This document shows positions 41,845 through 50,660 of a stretch of DNA of 64,000 bases, in pieces. The stretch is from positions 248,001 to 312,000 of the forward strand of contig NZ_VANR01000001.1 of NCBI RefSeq assembly GCF_005885675.1, in the 5' to 3' direction. The notes beneath the pieces are model-generated. The model was given only the letters and a program-made list of their open reading frames with translations. It was not told the DNA's origin and did no database searches. Source of the stretch: Polaribacter aestuariivivens (lineage in GTDB: Bacteria > Bacteroidota > Bacteroidia > Flavobacteriales > Flavobacteriaceae). The number at the start of each line of letters is the position of its first letter. Positions within the stretch are counted from its first letter, which is position 1. A program made the translations under genes and the position numbers.

Positions 41845-43104
41845 ATGAAAAAAAAGCCCTCCAAAATTAGCGCAATGGTTACCTTAATTATTGCTGGAGA
41901 GGCTATTTTTTTGCTACCTTTTATATTAATTCGTGTTTTTAAACCAGTTATAAGAGAAGTTTTTTTAATTTCTGACGCTCAAATTGGTGAAGCACAATCT
42001 TTATACGGTATTACAGCTGTAATGTCATATTTTTTTGGTGGCTTTATTGCAGATAAATGGGAACCCAGAAAACTACTATCTATTTCTATTATTTTAACAG
42101 CATTTGGTGGTGTTTTTATGACATTTATACCGTCTATAAATAGTTTAAAAATATTATATGCGTTTTGGGGAGTTTCTACTATTTTACTTTTTTGGGCTTC
42201 CTTAATTAAAGCTACAAGATTATGGGGTACTAAAAATAATCAAGGTTTATCTTTTGGTTTATTAGATGGTGGTAGAGGTTTATTTGCTGCTTCAATTGCA
42301 TTATTTGGCGCCTCTATTTTAACATTTTTCTTCCCTAAAAAAGGAGTGGAAATTACATTTGAAAATAAATTAGAAACGCTACAATACATTATTGGTACAA
42401 TTACATTTGTGGTACTGTTAGTTGGTTTTATTGTTTATAAAGTAATTCCAAAATCGGAGATAAAACAAAATAACAGCAAAGAATTTCAATTTAATTTTAA
42501 AGAAGCTTTTCTTTTAATGAAACAGCGCAAAGTTATATACCACTCAATTATTATTTTTTGTGCTTATTGCGCTTACAAATTAACAGGTGTTTATGGTACT
42601 TACGCAAAAGATGTTTGGAATTATAGTTTAGAACAAGCTACTTATTTTGCAGTTTTTATTCAATATTTACGTCCAATTGCTGCTATTTTAGTAGGATATT
42701 TAGCAGACAAACTTATTCCTTCTAAATTATTAATACCTGCTTTTTCCATACTAATTTTTGCCTCACTTACTTTAGGTTTGGGCTTTTTTTATGATGAACC
42801 CATTTACTTATCTTTTGTAACCTTTATTTTTATGGCATTTGGTACATATTCTCTAAGGGGTTTGTATTTTGCTATTATTGAAGAAACAAAAACACCACTA
42901 CAATTAACAGGAACTTTGGTTGGTATTATTTCTGTAGTTGGTTTTACTCCAGATATTTTCATGTCGCTTTTTATTGGATATATGTTGGGAGAAAACCCAA
43001 CAATTACGGAGTATAAAAACTTATTTAGCCTATTTTCTTTAATACCAATTATAGGTTTATTAGCTTCAATCTTGTTTCGTAAATCACTTTTAAAAGCTTT
43101 TTGA
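41845..43104 (+). CDS. Major facilitator superfamily transporter
   Basis: 419 residues with about twelve hydrophobic segments split into two halves by a charged cytoplasmic loop (about 195-225, IPKSEIKQNNSKEF). The loop after the second segment reads GGFIADKWEPRKLLS, a version of the MFS signature G-x-x-x-D-R/K-x-G/x-R-R, and the second half repeats it as VGYLADKLIPSKLL. Substrate is not evident. Last gene of the operon with the FAD/Fe-S oxidoreductase and aldo/keto reductase, 21 bases behind the latter, so import of their substrate is a reasonable guess. Confidence 0.88.
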   Translation: MKKKPSKISAMVTLIIAGEAIFLLPFILIRVFKPVIREVFLISDAQIGEAQSLYGITAVMSYFFGGFIADKWEPRKLLSISIILTAFGGVFMTFIPSINSLKILYAFWGVSTILLFWASLIKATRLWGTKNNQGLSFGLLDGGRGLFAASIALFGASILTFFFPKKGVEITFENKLETLQYIIGTITFVVLLVGFIVYKVIPKSEIKQNNSKEFQFNFKEAFLLMKQRKVIYHSIIIFCAYCAYKLTGVYGTYAKDVWNYSLEQATYFAVFIQYLRPIAAILVGYLADKLIPSKLLIPAFSILIFASLTLGLGFFYDEPIYLSFVTFIFMAFGTYSLRGLYFAIIEETKTPLQLTGTLVGIISVVGFTPDIFMSLFIGYMLGENPTITEYKNLFSLFSLIPIIGLLASILFRKSLLKAF

Positions 43105-43187
43105 TTTTTACCTAATTTATACAAATAATTTACAATTATATAGTATAATAATAGTACCTTTAAATTGTATTATAAATATTATTATTT

Positions 43188-43736
43188 TTGATTTTTAGTA
43201 AGAAACTTCTCCTCCAATTTTTCTTCCTATTCTTTATGAATAGCGTTGTGTCATATAGTCAAAATGCACTTAATTTTTCTTTACATCAAGATTTAAAACT
43301 TTTAGCTATTGGTGATAATAGAGGAAACGATGCAGGTACTATAAATTTTGTAGCTCGAATAAAGTATGAGGGTAAAGATAATAGCTTAGGATATTTTGTT
43401 TATGGATTGGAGTATGAAAATGCTTTTTTAACCACTAAATATACAAGATACGCAGCTTTTACAGGATTTACTTTTATGGATATTTTTAATGATTATAACT
43501 TACAGGTTACCCCAAGTGTTGGTATTGGAAATATTCACAGAGAAAACACCAATTTACTTAGTTTTTCTGCCTCTTTACAACTAGAATATTTTTTAAGCGA
43601 AAGAGTAAGACTTAGTTTTTTAAATCAAATTACAGAAAGAAGTGATTTAGAATTTTTATATGGTAAATTAGAGTATAGATATAGTTTTTTCTTTGGTATA
43701 GAAATTCAATTATTTAAGTTCAAACCAAAATATTAA
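43188..43736 (+). CDS. Hypothetical exported protein, probable small outer-membrane barrel
   Basis: 182 residues from a TTG start at 43188. I chose TTG because it yields a complete signal peptide (basic MIFSKK, hydrophobic core, ending SYSQ), whereas the first ATG at 43236 would remove most of it; an in-frame stop lies just upstream at 43173. The mature part has alternating beta strands (YAAFTGFTFMDIF, LQVTPSVGIGNI, LSFSASLQLEYF) ending in FFGIEIQLFKFKPKY, consistent with an outer-membrane barrel. No family recognised. Its 3' end overlaps the convergent acyltransferase gene by 4 bases. Confidence 0.7.
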   Translation: MIFSKKLLLQFFFLFFMNSVVSYSQNALNFSLHQDLKLLAIGDNRGNDAGTINFVARIKYEGKDNSLGYFVYGLEYENAFLTTKYTRYAAFTGFTFMDIFNDYNLQVTPSVGIGNIHRENTNLLSFSASLQLEYFLSERVRLSFLNQITERSDLEFLYGKLEYRYSFFFGIEIQLFKFKPKY

Positions 43737-44551
43737 GAACTCCAAAACTCACGCTTTTTATTTAACTCTTCTTCTTCTCTCATATATTCTTCAGCCTCTT
43801 TTGGTGATAAAACTTTTAAGAAAGATGGATGTTGTTCGATTGCGTATTCAATTTTACTCACAATATCTGCAACACTTTCATTTTCATAATCAATATCTAA
43901 AGGTTTTTTTATAACCATTGATTGTAAAACGTTTCTTTTTTTAATATTTAAACCTTTTTTATCAAAAGAACGTCTAAAACCATCAATAACAATAGGTACT
44001 ACAATTGGTTTACACGTTTTTATAATGTGTGCTGTACCTCTTCTAATTGGTTTAAAAGGTGTTGTTGTACCTTGTGGAAAGGTTATTACCCAACCATCTT
44101 TTATGGCTTTGGAAATATTAGAAATATCAGAGTTTTTCACTTGCCTGTTTACATCTTTACCAGCACTTCTCCATGTTCTATCAATAGAAACAGAACCTGC
44201 ATAAGCAAACAATTTTGGTAACAAACCTGCACGCATAGTTTCACCTGCTGCTACAAAGTAAACATTTAATTTAGGATTCCAGATATAACCGATATTTTTA
44301 ATAGAATCGTCTCTACCACTTAATGAAGCATTAAAAACATGAAACATTGCTGCAACATCTGCAAAATAGGTTTGGTGATTGGAAATAAAAAGTACGTTAT
44401 TATCAGGTAATTGCCTTATTATTTCTGAACCTTCAATTTGTAAGTTATTAAATTTACGATATCTTCTATGAGAAATTAGTCCAAAAATTCGAATGATCCA
44501 TTTCTTTATAAATAAAATATGACCAAAAGGATTTCTTTTAAATAAAGGCAT
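43733..44551 (-). CDS. 1-acyl-glycerol-3-phosphate acyltransferase-like protein, atypical motif
   Basis: 272 residues of the PlsC-like fold. The first block reads SNHQTYFADV with His59 and Asp65, a His-x5-Asp spacing instead of the usual His-x4-Asp, and the third block is FPQGTTTPFKPIRRGTAHI where typical PlsC has FPEGTR. The fourth block VVPIVIDGFRRSF is ordinary. I recall other flavobacterial members with the same departures, so this may be a distinct subfamily with a different acyl acceptor or donor. A membrane phospholipid or ornithine-lipid acylation role is plausible; substrate is unproven. C-terminus is charged (EEAEEYMREEEELNKK-like). Confidence 0.8.
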   Translation of the reverse strand: MPLFKRNPFGHILFIKKWIIRIFGLISHRRYRKFNNLQIEGSEIIRQLPDNNVLFISNHQTYFADVAAMFHVFNASLSGRDDSIKNIGYIWNPKLNVYFVAAGETMRAGLLPKLFAYAGSVSIDRTWRSAGKDVNRQVKNSDISNISKAIKDGWVITFPQGTTTPFKPIRRGTAHIIKTCKPIVVPIVIDGFRRSFDKKGLNIKKRNVLQSMVIKKPLDIDYENESVADIVSKIEYAIEQHPSFLKVLSPKEAEEYMREEEELNKKREFWSS

Positions 44552-44581
44552 TATAAACTAGGTTTAATACTTGGTTAATGA

Positions 44582-44589
44582 CAAATTTA
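44582..44589 (-). promoter_or_regulatory. -7 promoter box of the acyltransferase gene
   Basis: Minus-strand TAAATTTG, matching TAnnTTTG, 30 bases before the start codon. Confidence 0.35.
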
Positions 44590-44607
44590 CGAAACAAATC
44601 GCAAAAC

Positions 44608-45237
44608 TTAACACTTTAATAATTCTTTAATTTCTGAAAGCATCATTGCTGTAGCACCCCAAACTATATAATTGTTTAATTTAAAACAGGGCACGTCTAT
44701 ATTTTCCATATAAGATGTAGATAAATTAACGGTAGATAAAGAAGTGTCATTCAACAAATCTTTCACCAAAACTTCAATTGTTTTTTCTACTTCGTAATTC
44801 GTTGTTAAGTTGGGTCTTTTATCAGTAAAACCAATAAAAGGAGTTGCTAAAAAGTTACTTGGCGGAATAAAAACATCTGTTAATTCTCTTATAATTGTTA
44901 TGGATTTTTGGGGTATACCAACTTCTTCAAAAGCTTCTCTTAATGCTGTGGTTTCTAAATCTGCATCTAATTTGTCTTTTTTTCCTCCTGGAAAACTAAT
45001 TTGAGCTGAATGTGTGCCTTTATAAGTAGCTCTTTCTGTTAGTAAAAAAGTGGTTTCATTGTTTTCATTAGGATAAAATAATGCCAAAACTGCAGCTTTT
45101 CTGGGGTTGCTTGCTTTTATTTTATCGGCATCATATTGCAAACGAAGTTCTGGTGCTAATTTAAATTGAGCGTTTAAACCTCCTAACTTTAAAGTTTTTA
45201 ATAAGTTTATTTTATTTTTGAATTGATTAAATTTCAC
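44608..45237 (-). CDS. NUDIX hydrolase, CoA pyrophosphatase-like (NudL type)
   Basis: 209 residues. The N-terminal part has the CoA-pyrophosphatase region ending in FLLTERATYKGTHSAQISFPGG, followed by the Nudix box KDKLDADLETTALREAFEEVGI, in which the REAFEEVG core supplies the Mg-binding glutamates. The combination of the LLTxRA...GQ/AQISFPGG signature and Nudix box marks the group that splits CoA to 4'-phosphopantetheine and 3',5'-ADP. Length fits. It is upstream of the acyltransferase on the same strand with a 56-base gap that contains a separate promoter box. Confidence 0.87.
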   Translation of the reverse strand: MKFNQFKNKINLLKTLKLGGLNAQFKLAPELRLQYDADKIKASNPRKAAVLALFYPNENNETTFLLTERATYKGTHSAQISFPGGKKDKLDADLETTALREAFEEVGIPQKSITIIRELTDVFIPPSNFLATPFIGFTDKRPNLTTNYEVEKTIEVLVKDLLNDTSLSTVNLSTSYMENIDVPCFKLNNYIVWGATAMMLSEIKELLKC

Positions 45238-45319
45238 TTGATTATTTATTTTTACTTAATTATATTTTTTTTGCAAAAAAAAGAATTCATTTTGGCAAGA
45301 ATTTTGAACATGACATTGT

Positions 45320-45586
45320 ATGAATGAAAAATACAAAAAATTATTAGCAAGTATTGTTTTAGATGCGATTGGTTTTATACCTTTTTTACCTTTTGATATT
45401 TTTTGGGCTCCAGTTTCTGGATATATTATGACCAAAATGTATAAAGGAAAAGAGGGTAAAATTGCTGGTTTTATTAGTTTTATTGAAGAGATTCTTCCTT
45501 TTGATTTTATACCTACTTTTACAATTATGTGGGTTTACAGTTATGTGATTAACAAAAGAAAGAACGAAACGTTGATTGAGAATTAA
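45320..45586 (+). CDS. Small membrane hypothetical protein
   Basis: 88 residues with hydrophobic stretches at about 8-35 and 55-75 (AIGFIPFLPFDIFWAPVSGYIM and FDFIPTFTIMWVYSYVI) and a charged C-terminus. The motif GFIPFLPFDIFWAP and a later LPFDFIPTFT repeat a P-F-D-F/I-x-P pattern. Composition and codon use match neighbours, so I take it as a real gene; function unknown. Confidence 0.65.
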   Translation: MNEKYKKLLASIVLDAIGFIPFLPFDIFWAPVSGYIMTKMYKGKEGKIAGFISFIEEILPFDFIPTFTIMWVYSYVINKRKNETLIEN

Positions 45587-45620
45587 TTCGGTTTTTTTAA
45601 TACTATCTGTAATTAAAAAA

Positions 45621-45705
45621 GTGCGTTAGGGATTGAGCGACTTGTTTGAGCTCTTTTTTCTTTTTCAGAAAAAAAGCGAGTAGCGAAAGCCCGTTAAAAC
45701 GCCCA
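45621..45705. other. Structured intergenic element of flavobacterial type, possible RNA
   Basis: About 85 bases between a small membrane protein gene and the convergent DUF6787 gene. It contains TTAGGGATTGAGCGACTTG on the left, a central hairpin (TTTTTTCT with AGAAAAAA around 5 bases), and GCGAGTAGCGAAAGCCCG on the right, where GGG and CCC, and further bases, could close a long stem. I recall similar blocks (GGGATTGA...GCGAAAGCCC) scattered between genes in other Flavobacteriia. It could be a mobile palindromic element or a non-coding RNA; strand is undetermined. Confidence 0.4.
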
Positions 45706-45713
45706 AAGAAATA

Positions 45714-46028
45714 CTATTCTTTTTCTGTTTTAAATAAAAAACCTAAACCTAACCTGCTTAAAAATTTCTTTTCAAATTCCCAAAAGAATTTAAATTGCCC
45801 AAATAACCAACCAACAATTGGTAGGGTTAATTGATATATTGGGAAAATTAATAAAATTCTTAATGGCCAATAAATAAACCCTGAAATTGTGTCGGGATTT
45901 AAACCTATAAAATTTGTAACTGGTTTTGCAACCCAAGCTGCAAATGAACCGTTAATTGCGAAAACTATCAAAATTGCTAAAAGAGACCAATTGCTTTCAA
46001 TTCCCCATCTTTCTTTTAATTTTTCCAT
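45714..46028 (-). CDS. DUF6787-type small membrane protein
   Basis: 104 residues with two hydrophobic segments (about 15-35 and 55-75) after the typical opening EKLKERWGIESNWSLLAILIVFAINGS, and ending FWEFEKKFLSRLGL. Uncharacterised in Flavobacteriia, where I recall it beside lgt as here (3 bases downstream of the lgt stop). A link to lipoprotein processing is suggested by that context only. Confidence 0.75.
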   Translation of the reverse strand: MEKLKERWGIESNWSLLAILIVFAINGSFAAWVAKPVTNFIGLNPDTISGFIYWPLRILLIFPIYQLTLPIVGWLFGQFKFFWEFEKKFLSRLGLGFLFKTEKE

Positions 46029-46031
46029 AAC

Positions 46032-46868
46032 CTATTGAACTTCTTTTTTAGATTTTCTTAGCATTAACCAAATTCCAATTAAAACTAATGGAATACTTAA
46101 AACTTGCCCTGTGTTTAAAGGGCTGAAAAACCATTCTTCTCCTCTTTGTTGAACCTGTGGTTCTTTTAAAAACTCAATTACAAAACGTAAAGACCATAAA
46201 ACTGTCATAAACAAACCAAATAAGAAACCAATATGTTGTTTTTTATCTGTTTTCCAGTATAAATACCACATTACAAAAAACAATGATAAATAACTAAACG
46301 CTTCATATAATTGTGTTGGATGTCTTGGTACAGTTTCGCCAGCTGCTTTAAATATTACTCCAAAGTCAGACCCAGTTTCTTTACCGTAAATTTCTGAGTT
46401 AAAAAAGTTACCAAACCGAATGAAAAAACCAGCTAAAGCAACCATTATGGCTAATCTGTCTAAAATAAATAACCAAGGCTTTTGCAGGTGTTTTTTAGCA
46501 TAAAAATACAAGGCAATTGGAATTGCAATGGCTGCTCCATGACTTGCAAAACCTGTATAACCTGTAAATTTCCAACCTTCTGCTGTATTTTTAAATGGTA
46601 AAATAATTTCTAATAAGTGATTTTGGTAATAATCCCAACTATAAAAGAAAACATCTCCAAGACGCATTCCTACTAACATTGAAATAAATACATACATAAA
46701 TAATGGATCCATTTTTTCTACTGGAATTTTATCTTCTATATATATTTTTTTCATTAGTCTTAGACCTAAAATAAATGCGGTCACAAACATTAGACTATAC
46801 CAGCGTATTACAAAAAAACCTAAATCTATTCCTATAGAAGGATTCCACTCTATTGCTAAAAAACTCAT
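46032..46868 (-). CDS. lgt: Prolipoprotein diacylglyceryl transferase
   Basis: Inner-membrane enzyme that attaches diacylglycerol from phosphatidylglycerol to the lipobox cysteine of prolipoproteins. 278 residues with about seven membrane segments. Family blocks: the GFASHGAAIAIPIALY loop (H-G motif), FIRFGNFFNSEIYGKETGSDFG (the Lgt signature with the key Arg and Asn), and HPTQLYEAFSYL. Lipoproteins elsewhere in this window (17520 and 30733 genes) are its substrates in principle. It is 65 bases after yidD on the same strand and has its own promoter box in the gap. Confidence 0.95.
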   Translation of the reverse strand: MSFLAIEWNPSIGIDLGFFVIRWYSLMFVTAFILGLRLMKKIYIEDKIPVEKMDPLFMYVFISMLVGMRLGDVFFYSWDYYQNHLLEIILPFKNTAEGWKFTGYTGFASHGAAIAIPIALYFYAKKHLQKPWLFILDRLAIMVALAGFFIRFGNFFNSEIYGKETGSDFGVIFKAAGETVPRHPTQLYEAFSYLSLFFVMWYLYWKTDKKQHIGFLFGLFMTVLWSLRFVIEFLKEPQVQQRGEEWFFSPLNTGQVLSIPLVLIGIWLMLRKSKKEVQ

Positions 46869-46900
46869 ACTCTTGTATTCAAGGTTTAAAATTTATAATT

Positions 46901-46908
46901 CAAAGTTA
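46901..46908 (-). promoter_or_regulatory. -7 promoter box of lgt
   Basis: Minus-strand TAACTTTG, a perfect TAnnTTTG match, 32 bases before the lgt start. Confidence 0.4.
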
Positions 46909-46933
46909 ACATATAACTTCAATTCTTTGTTTA

Positions 46934-47176
46934 TTATTTTCTTTTGTTCAACTTTTCCGGAACAGGATCATAACCACTACCTCCCCAAGGATGGCAGCTA
47001 AAAATTCTTTTTAAAGCCAACCAACCTCCAGAAAACAACCCGTGTTTTTGTAATGCTTCTATGGTGTAATGCGAACATGTTGGACTGTATCTACAAGTTG
47101 CTGGTGTAAATGGTGATATTGCTGTTTGATAAAAACGAACTAATAAGATAAATGGATATGATAGTATTTTTTTCAA
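46934..47176 (-). CDS. yidD: Membrane protein insertion efficiency factor YidD
   Basis: 80 residues with the whole family signature: [56 protein letters not shown]. YidD is membrane-associated and helps insertion of proteins by the YidC/Sec machinery. Unlike many bacteria, where it lies in the rnpA-yidC region, here it follows cysS by a single base, so the two are cotranscribed. Confidence 0.95.
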   Translation of the reverse strand: MKKILSYPFILLVRFYQTAISPFTPATCRYSPTCSHYTIEALQKHGLFSGGWLALKRIFSCHPWGGSGYDPVPEKLNKRK

Positions 47177-47177
47177 A

Positions 47178-48656
47178 TTAATTTATTGAAAAAGTAGTTC
47201 CTTCTTTACCATCTTTTAATTGAATTCCTAACTCAATTAACTCGTCTCTAATTTGGTCTGATAATGCCCAATCTTTGTTTTCTCTTGCTTCTTTTCTTAA
47301 TTTAATTAGCAATTCTACAACGCCATTTATTTTTTCTGAATTGTCTTGTGAATTTTCATTCATTAAACCTAAAACATCAAAAACAAAACTGTGGATTATT
47401 GTTTTAAATTCCGACAAATCTTCTACAGTTAAACTTGCGTTTTTCTCTTTAATTTGATTGATTAATTTTACGGCTTCAAACAAATGAGAAATTAAAATTG
47501 GTGTATTAAAATCGTCATTCATGGCTGCATAACAAGCAGTTTTCCAATTTTGAACGTCAAATGTTGATGTTTTACCAGCTTCAATCTTTTCTAAAAAATT
47601 AACTGCTTCCATTAATTTGGCATGTCCTTTTTCTGATGCTTCTAAAGCCTCTCCAGAAAAGTCTAAAATGCTTCTGTAATTGGCTTGCATGTTAAAAAAC
47701 CTAACTACAGATGCTGAAAATGCTTTTGGTAAAATATCGTTTTCTCCTGATAAAATTTCGTTCGGTAAAATAAAATTGCCTGTAGATTTTGCCATTTTTT
47801 GGCTATTTAACAACAACATATTTGTATGCATCCAATAATTTACTGGTTTTACACCAGAGCAAGTTTGCGATTGTGCAATTTCACATTCGTGATGAGGAAA
47901 TTTTAAATCCATTCCTCCTCCATGAATATCGAAACTTTCGCCTAAATATTTTGTACTCATTACAGAACATTCTAAATGCCAACCAGGAAAACCATCGCTC
48001 CAAGGTGAAGGCCAACGCATAATGTGACGTTCTTCGGCTTTTTTCCAAAGTGCAAAATCTTGCGGATTTTTCTTATCTGATTGCCCATCTAAAGCTCTGG
48101 TATTATGAATTAAATCTTCTACTTTTCTTCCAGAAAGAATTCCATAATGGTTTGATTTGTTGTACTCTAATACATCAAAATATACAGAACCATTTACTTC
48201 ATATGCCAAACCTTTTTCAATGATTTCTTTAATCATTTCTATTTGTTCCACAATATGACCTGTTGCTGTAGGCTCTATACTTGGTGGTAAAAAGTTGTAA
48301 TTTTTTAAAACGTTATGAAAATCGACAGTGTAACGTTGTACAACTTCCATAGGTTCAATTTCTTCTAAACGTGCTTTTTTTGCGATTCTGTCTTCACCTT
48401 CATCTGCATCATTTTCTAGATGACCAGCATCTGTAATATTACGCACATAACGTACTTTATAACCTAAGTGTAACAAATATCTATACACAACATCAAAAAA
48501 CATAAAGGTTCTTACATTACCTAAATGCGCGTTGCTATATACAGTTGGACCACAAACGTACATGCCAACATATCCGTCTGTTATAGGTTTAAATTCCTCT
48601 TTTTGTTTGGTAAGAGAATTGTATACTTTTAATTGATTTTCTTTGTAGCGTTCCAT
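47178..48656 (-). CDS. cysS: Cysteine--tRNA ligase
   Basis: Charges tRNA-Cys. 492 residues, class I synthetase. The HIGH-type motif is NAHLGN (His44-Asn47) after the zinc-binding CGPTVY, the downstream zinc-binding Cys/His region includes [11 protein letters not shown] and HHECEIAQS, and the KMSKS loop reads KMAKSTGNF. The C-terminal DALR-like domain and the [11 protein letters not shown] segment end the protein. The region 48657-48754 upstream shows a near-consensus -7 box. Confidence 0.96.
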   Translation of the reverse strand: MERYKENQLKVYNSLTKQKEEFKPITDGYVGMYVCGPTVYSNAHLGNVRTFMFFDVVYRYLLHLGYKVRYVRNITDAGHLENDADEGEDRIAKKARLEEIEPMEVVQRYTVDFHNVLKNYNFLPPSIEPTATGHIVEQIEMIKEIIEKGLAYEVNGSVYFDVLEYNKSNHYGILSGRKVEDLIHNTRALDGQSDKKNPQDFALWKKAEERHIMRWPSPWSDGFPGWHLECSVMSTKYLGESFDIHGGGMDLKFPHHECEIAQSQTCSGVKPVNYWMHTNMLLLNSQKMAKSTGNFILPNEILSGENDILPKAFSASVVRFFNMQANYRSILDFSGEALEASEKGHAKLMEAVNFLEKIEAGKTSTFDVQNWKTACYAAMNDDFNTPILISHLFEAVKLINQIKEKNASLTVEDLSEFKTIIHSFVFDVLGLMNENSQDNSEKINGVVELLIKLRKEARENKDWALSDQIRDELIELGIQLKDGKEGTTFSIN

Positions 48657-48754
48657 TAAAAAAAGTGACTATTTACAGTGGATAAAGATAGGCACTTTAT
48701 AGAGAATAGAGAAATGGAATTTAAGTGAAGTTTTTTTTAAAATGACCAAGCATT

Positions 48755-50122
48755 TTACTTGATAACTATACTACTATATTCACCGTTAACTTTCAGCAAA
48801 TTAGTTGTTTTGACATCGTTTTTAAATTTTTTTAAACGTTCGTTGTTTAATTTTACTTTGTTTACTTGGTATTTGAATTTTGAATGCACCTCTCCGAAAT
48901 TAAGAATTGCTTCAGAATTACTTAAATTTAAAATGAATTCTCCAAAATTAGGATTGAAACTTCCAACAGTAATTTTACCGAATTTATCTGAAAAATTTAC
49001 ATCATTGTTTACTTTAATAATTTCTACTTCCGAAGAATTATTATTTAAAGTTGTATTGGTAACTGATGCTATTTTAGCATCAGTTACATTGTTTAAAAAT
49101 AAAGTACAAGCGTTTAGACTGTTTATGTTTACTGGAGAATAATCTATTGTTAACTTACCTCCTATTAAATCGTTTGCATTAAAAGCACCGTATTTTACAT
49201 TTCCAGAAGCTACTGTATTTGGTAATTTTACTTTACAGTGTCTTGTATTTAAATCGAAAGTTGCATTTTTTGGTGCTTTAATTTCCAATCGTTTTTTAAT
49301 TTTTACTTTTTTTCCATTAATAGTTATATCATTATTATTAATATTATTGGAATTAAAACTGAATTTCATGTTTTTTAATGCCTCTCTTGCCTTTTCTAAC
49401 CCTAATTTAATTTCTTCTTTATTGATGTTTTTCATTTCAAGTTTTGCCTTTTCTAAAGACAATTTTATTTTTTTCTTATCAATAACAGAAATATCTTTTT
49501 TCATTTTTTCAAATGATTTTTTCAGCTCTTCGTATTTATCACTTTTCTTAAATTTCTCCCATTCTTCTTTTGACTTGATAATAATGTGTTCATCATCATT
49601 ATGATATTCAAAGTGATATCTTCCATTTCTTTTCATGTTTTCTTCTATTTCTTTCATTGAATCAAAATCAATGTCGAAATCAAAATCATAATCAAAATCG
49701 AAATCCATATTAGGAATTACAATTGCATCGATATCTGGCATGTTAATCTCTGGAATTTCGATATCAAAATCCATATTATTAAAAATAACAAAATCGTCTT
49801 TTAGTGCAAAAGAGTTGGTTCCTTTCGAGGTAATTTTCACTTTTTTACTATTTCCTAAGGCTTCAAAATTCCAGTTTTTAAAATACTTTTCTGCTTCTTC
49901 TTTTGAAATTCCTTCGATTTCTATAAATGCATTTACTTGAACTTCATTTTTGTTCCAAGTAGTTACATTAATATCTGTATTTGTGGCATTTATAGCAACT
50001 TTTACATCTTTATTTACTTTGAAATTTTCAGTAAATTTTTTATCAAACTTTTGCGCAAATGCTGTTCCTAGAAAGCAAATGGCTAAAAGTGTTAAAATTG
50101 GTTTATATGATTTGTGTTTCAT
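48755..50122 (-). CDS. Exported DUF4097-like beta-rich protein of an ECF sigma operon
   Basis: 455 residues: signal peptide (about 1-23, ending GTAFAQ), an N-terminal beta region (VKVAINATNTDINVTTWNKNEVQV), a very acidic Asp/Phe-rich patch (FDFDYDFDFDIDFDS, about 140-155), a charged helical section (about 160-265), and a C-terminal beta-helix-like part (about 270-455) of the putative auto-transporter adhesin/DUF4097 kind. It overlaps the anti-sigma-like gene by 20 bases, so it is part of the sigma operon and may be its envelope sensor or effector. Function not known. Confidence 0.75.
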   Translation of the reverse strand: MKHKSYKPILTLLAICFLGTAFAQKFDKKFTENFKVNKDVKVAINATNTDINVTTWNKNEVQVNAFIEIEGISKEEAEKYFKNWNFEALGNSKKVKITSKGTNSFALKDDFVIFNNMDFDIEIPEINMPDIDAIVIPNMDFDFDYDFDFDIDFDSMKEIEENMKRNGRYHFEYHNDDEHIIIKSKEEWEKFKKSDKYEELKKSFEKMKKDISVIDKKKIKLSLEKAKLEMKNINKEEIKLGLEKAREALKNMKFSFNSNNINNNDITINGKKVKIKKRLEIKAPKNATFDLNTRHCKVKLPNTVASGNVKYGAFNANDLIGGKLTIDYSPVNINSLNACTLFLNNVTDAKIASVTNTTLNNNSSEVEIIKVNNDVNFSDKFGKITVGSFNPNFGEFILNLSNSEAILNFGEVHSKFKYQVNKVKLNNERLKKFKNDVKTTNLLKVNGEYSSIVIK

Positions 50123-50660
50123 TTTGTGTTTTGTTTAAATTTTTAAGTTCTTTTAATTGTTTTTTCAAACGTTGTAACAGCTGTAAGCGCAATTGTAAAT
50201 TACTAATTAGTGCTTCTATTGTAGAATCGTTAACTCCTTTTGTACTGAGCTCTTTGGTTAACGATTTGTACTCTTTTGTTAATTCTCTAATTTTTGATAA
50301 ATAGCCATCTATAATTTCTTTATTATCTTCTGTTAACTCTAACTGACTAATTTCTAAATTGATACTATTTTTATAATACTTTTCAATGGTTTCAAATTCT
50401 GGCGAAATGCTTCCTAAGCTGATATCTTTTGCAGGTTTTTCTACTAGTTTCGGGTTTTCTTTTGGGTAAAATTTAATTCCTAAACTAATTAGTAAAACAA
50501 TGGATGCTGCAATGGACAGCCATTTAAAACTTTTCTTTTTTGGTTGTTGCTGATGCAATTCTGCCATCAATAATTTTTCGAATTTGTTTTGATGATTTGC
50601 AGATAACTCTACATTCGGCTCTTTATAATCTTTTAATTCTTCTCTAATATCTTTCTGCAT
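50103..50660 (-). CDS. Anti-sigma-factor-like membrane protein
   Basis: 185 residues: cytoplasmic N-terminal region of about 45 residues ending in a Lys-rich stretch, one membrane segment (about 46-63, LSIAASIVLLISLGIKFY), and a periplasmic helical region with strong heptad character (about 85-180). No zinc-binding His-x3-Cys-x2-Cys motif is present, so it is not a ZAS-type anti-sigma factor. The order sigma gene, single-TM protein, exported protein, with 17- and 20-base overlaps, is how sigma/anti-sigma pairs are arranged in Bacteroidota; the role is inferred from that. Confidence 0.7.
   Translation of the reverse strand: MQKDIREELKDYKEPNVELSANHQNKFEKLLMAELHQQQPKKKSFKWLSIAASIVLLISLGIKFYPKENPKLVEKPAKDISLGSISPEFETIEKYYKNSINLEISQLELTEDNKEIIDGYLSKIRELTKEYKSLTKELSTKGVNDSTIEALISNLQLRLQLLQRLKKQLKELKNLNKTQNETQII

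Noticed and set aside
45646..45834. 62-codon plus-strand frame
   Set aside because: It spans the structured intergenic element and the antisense of the DUF6787 gene; composition is not coding-like.
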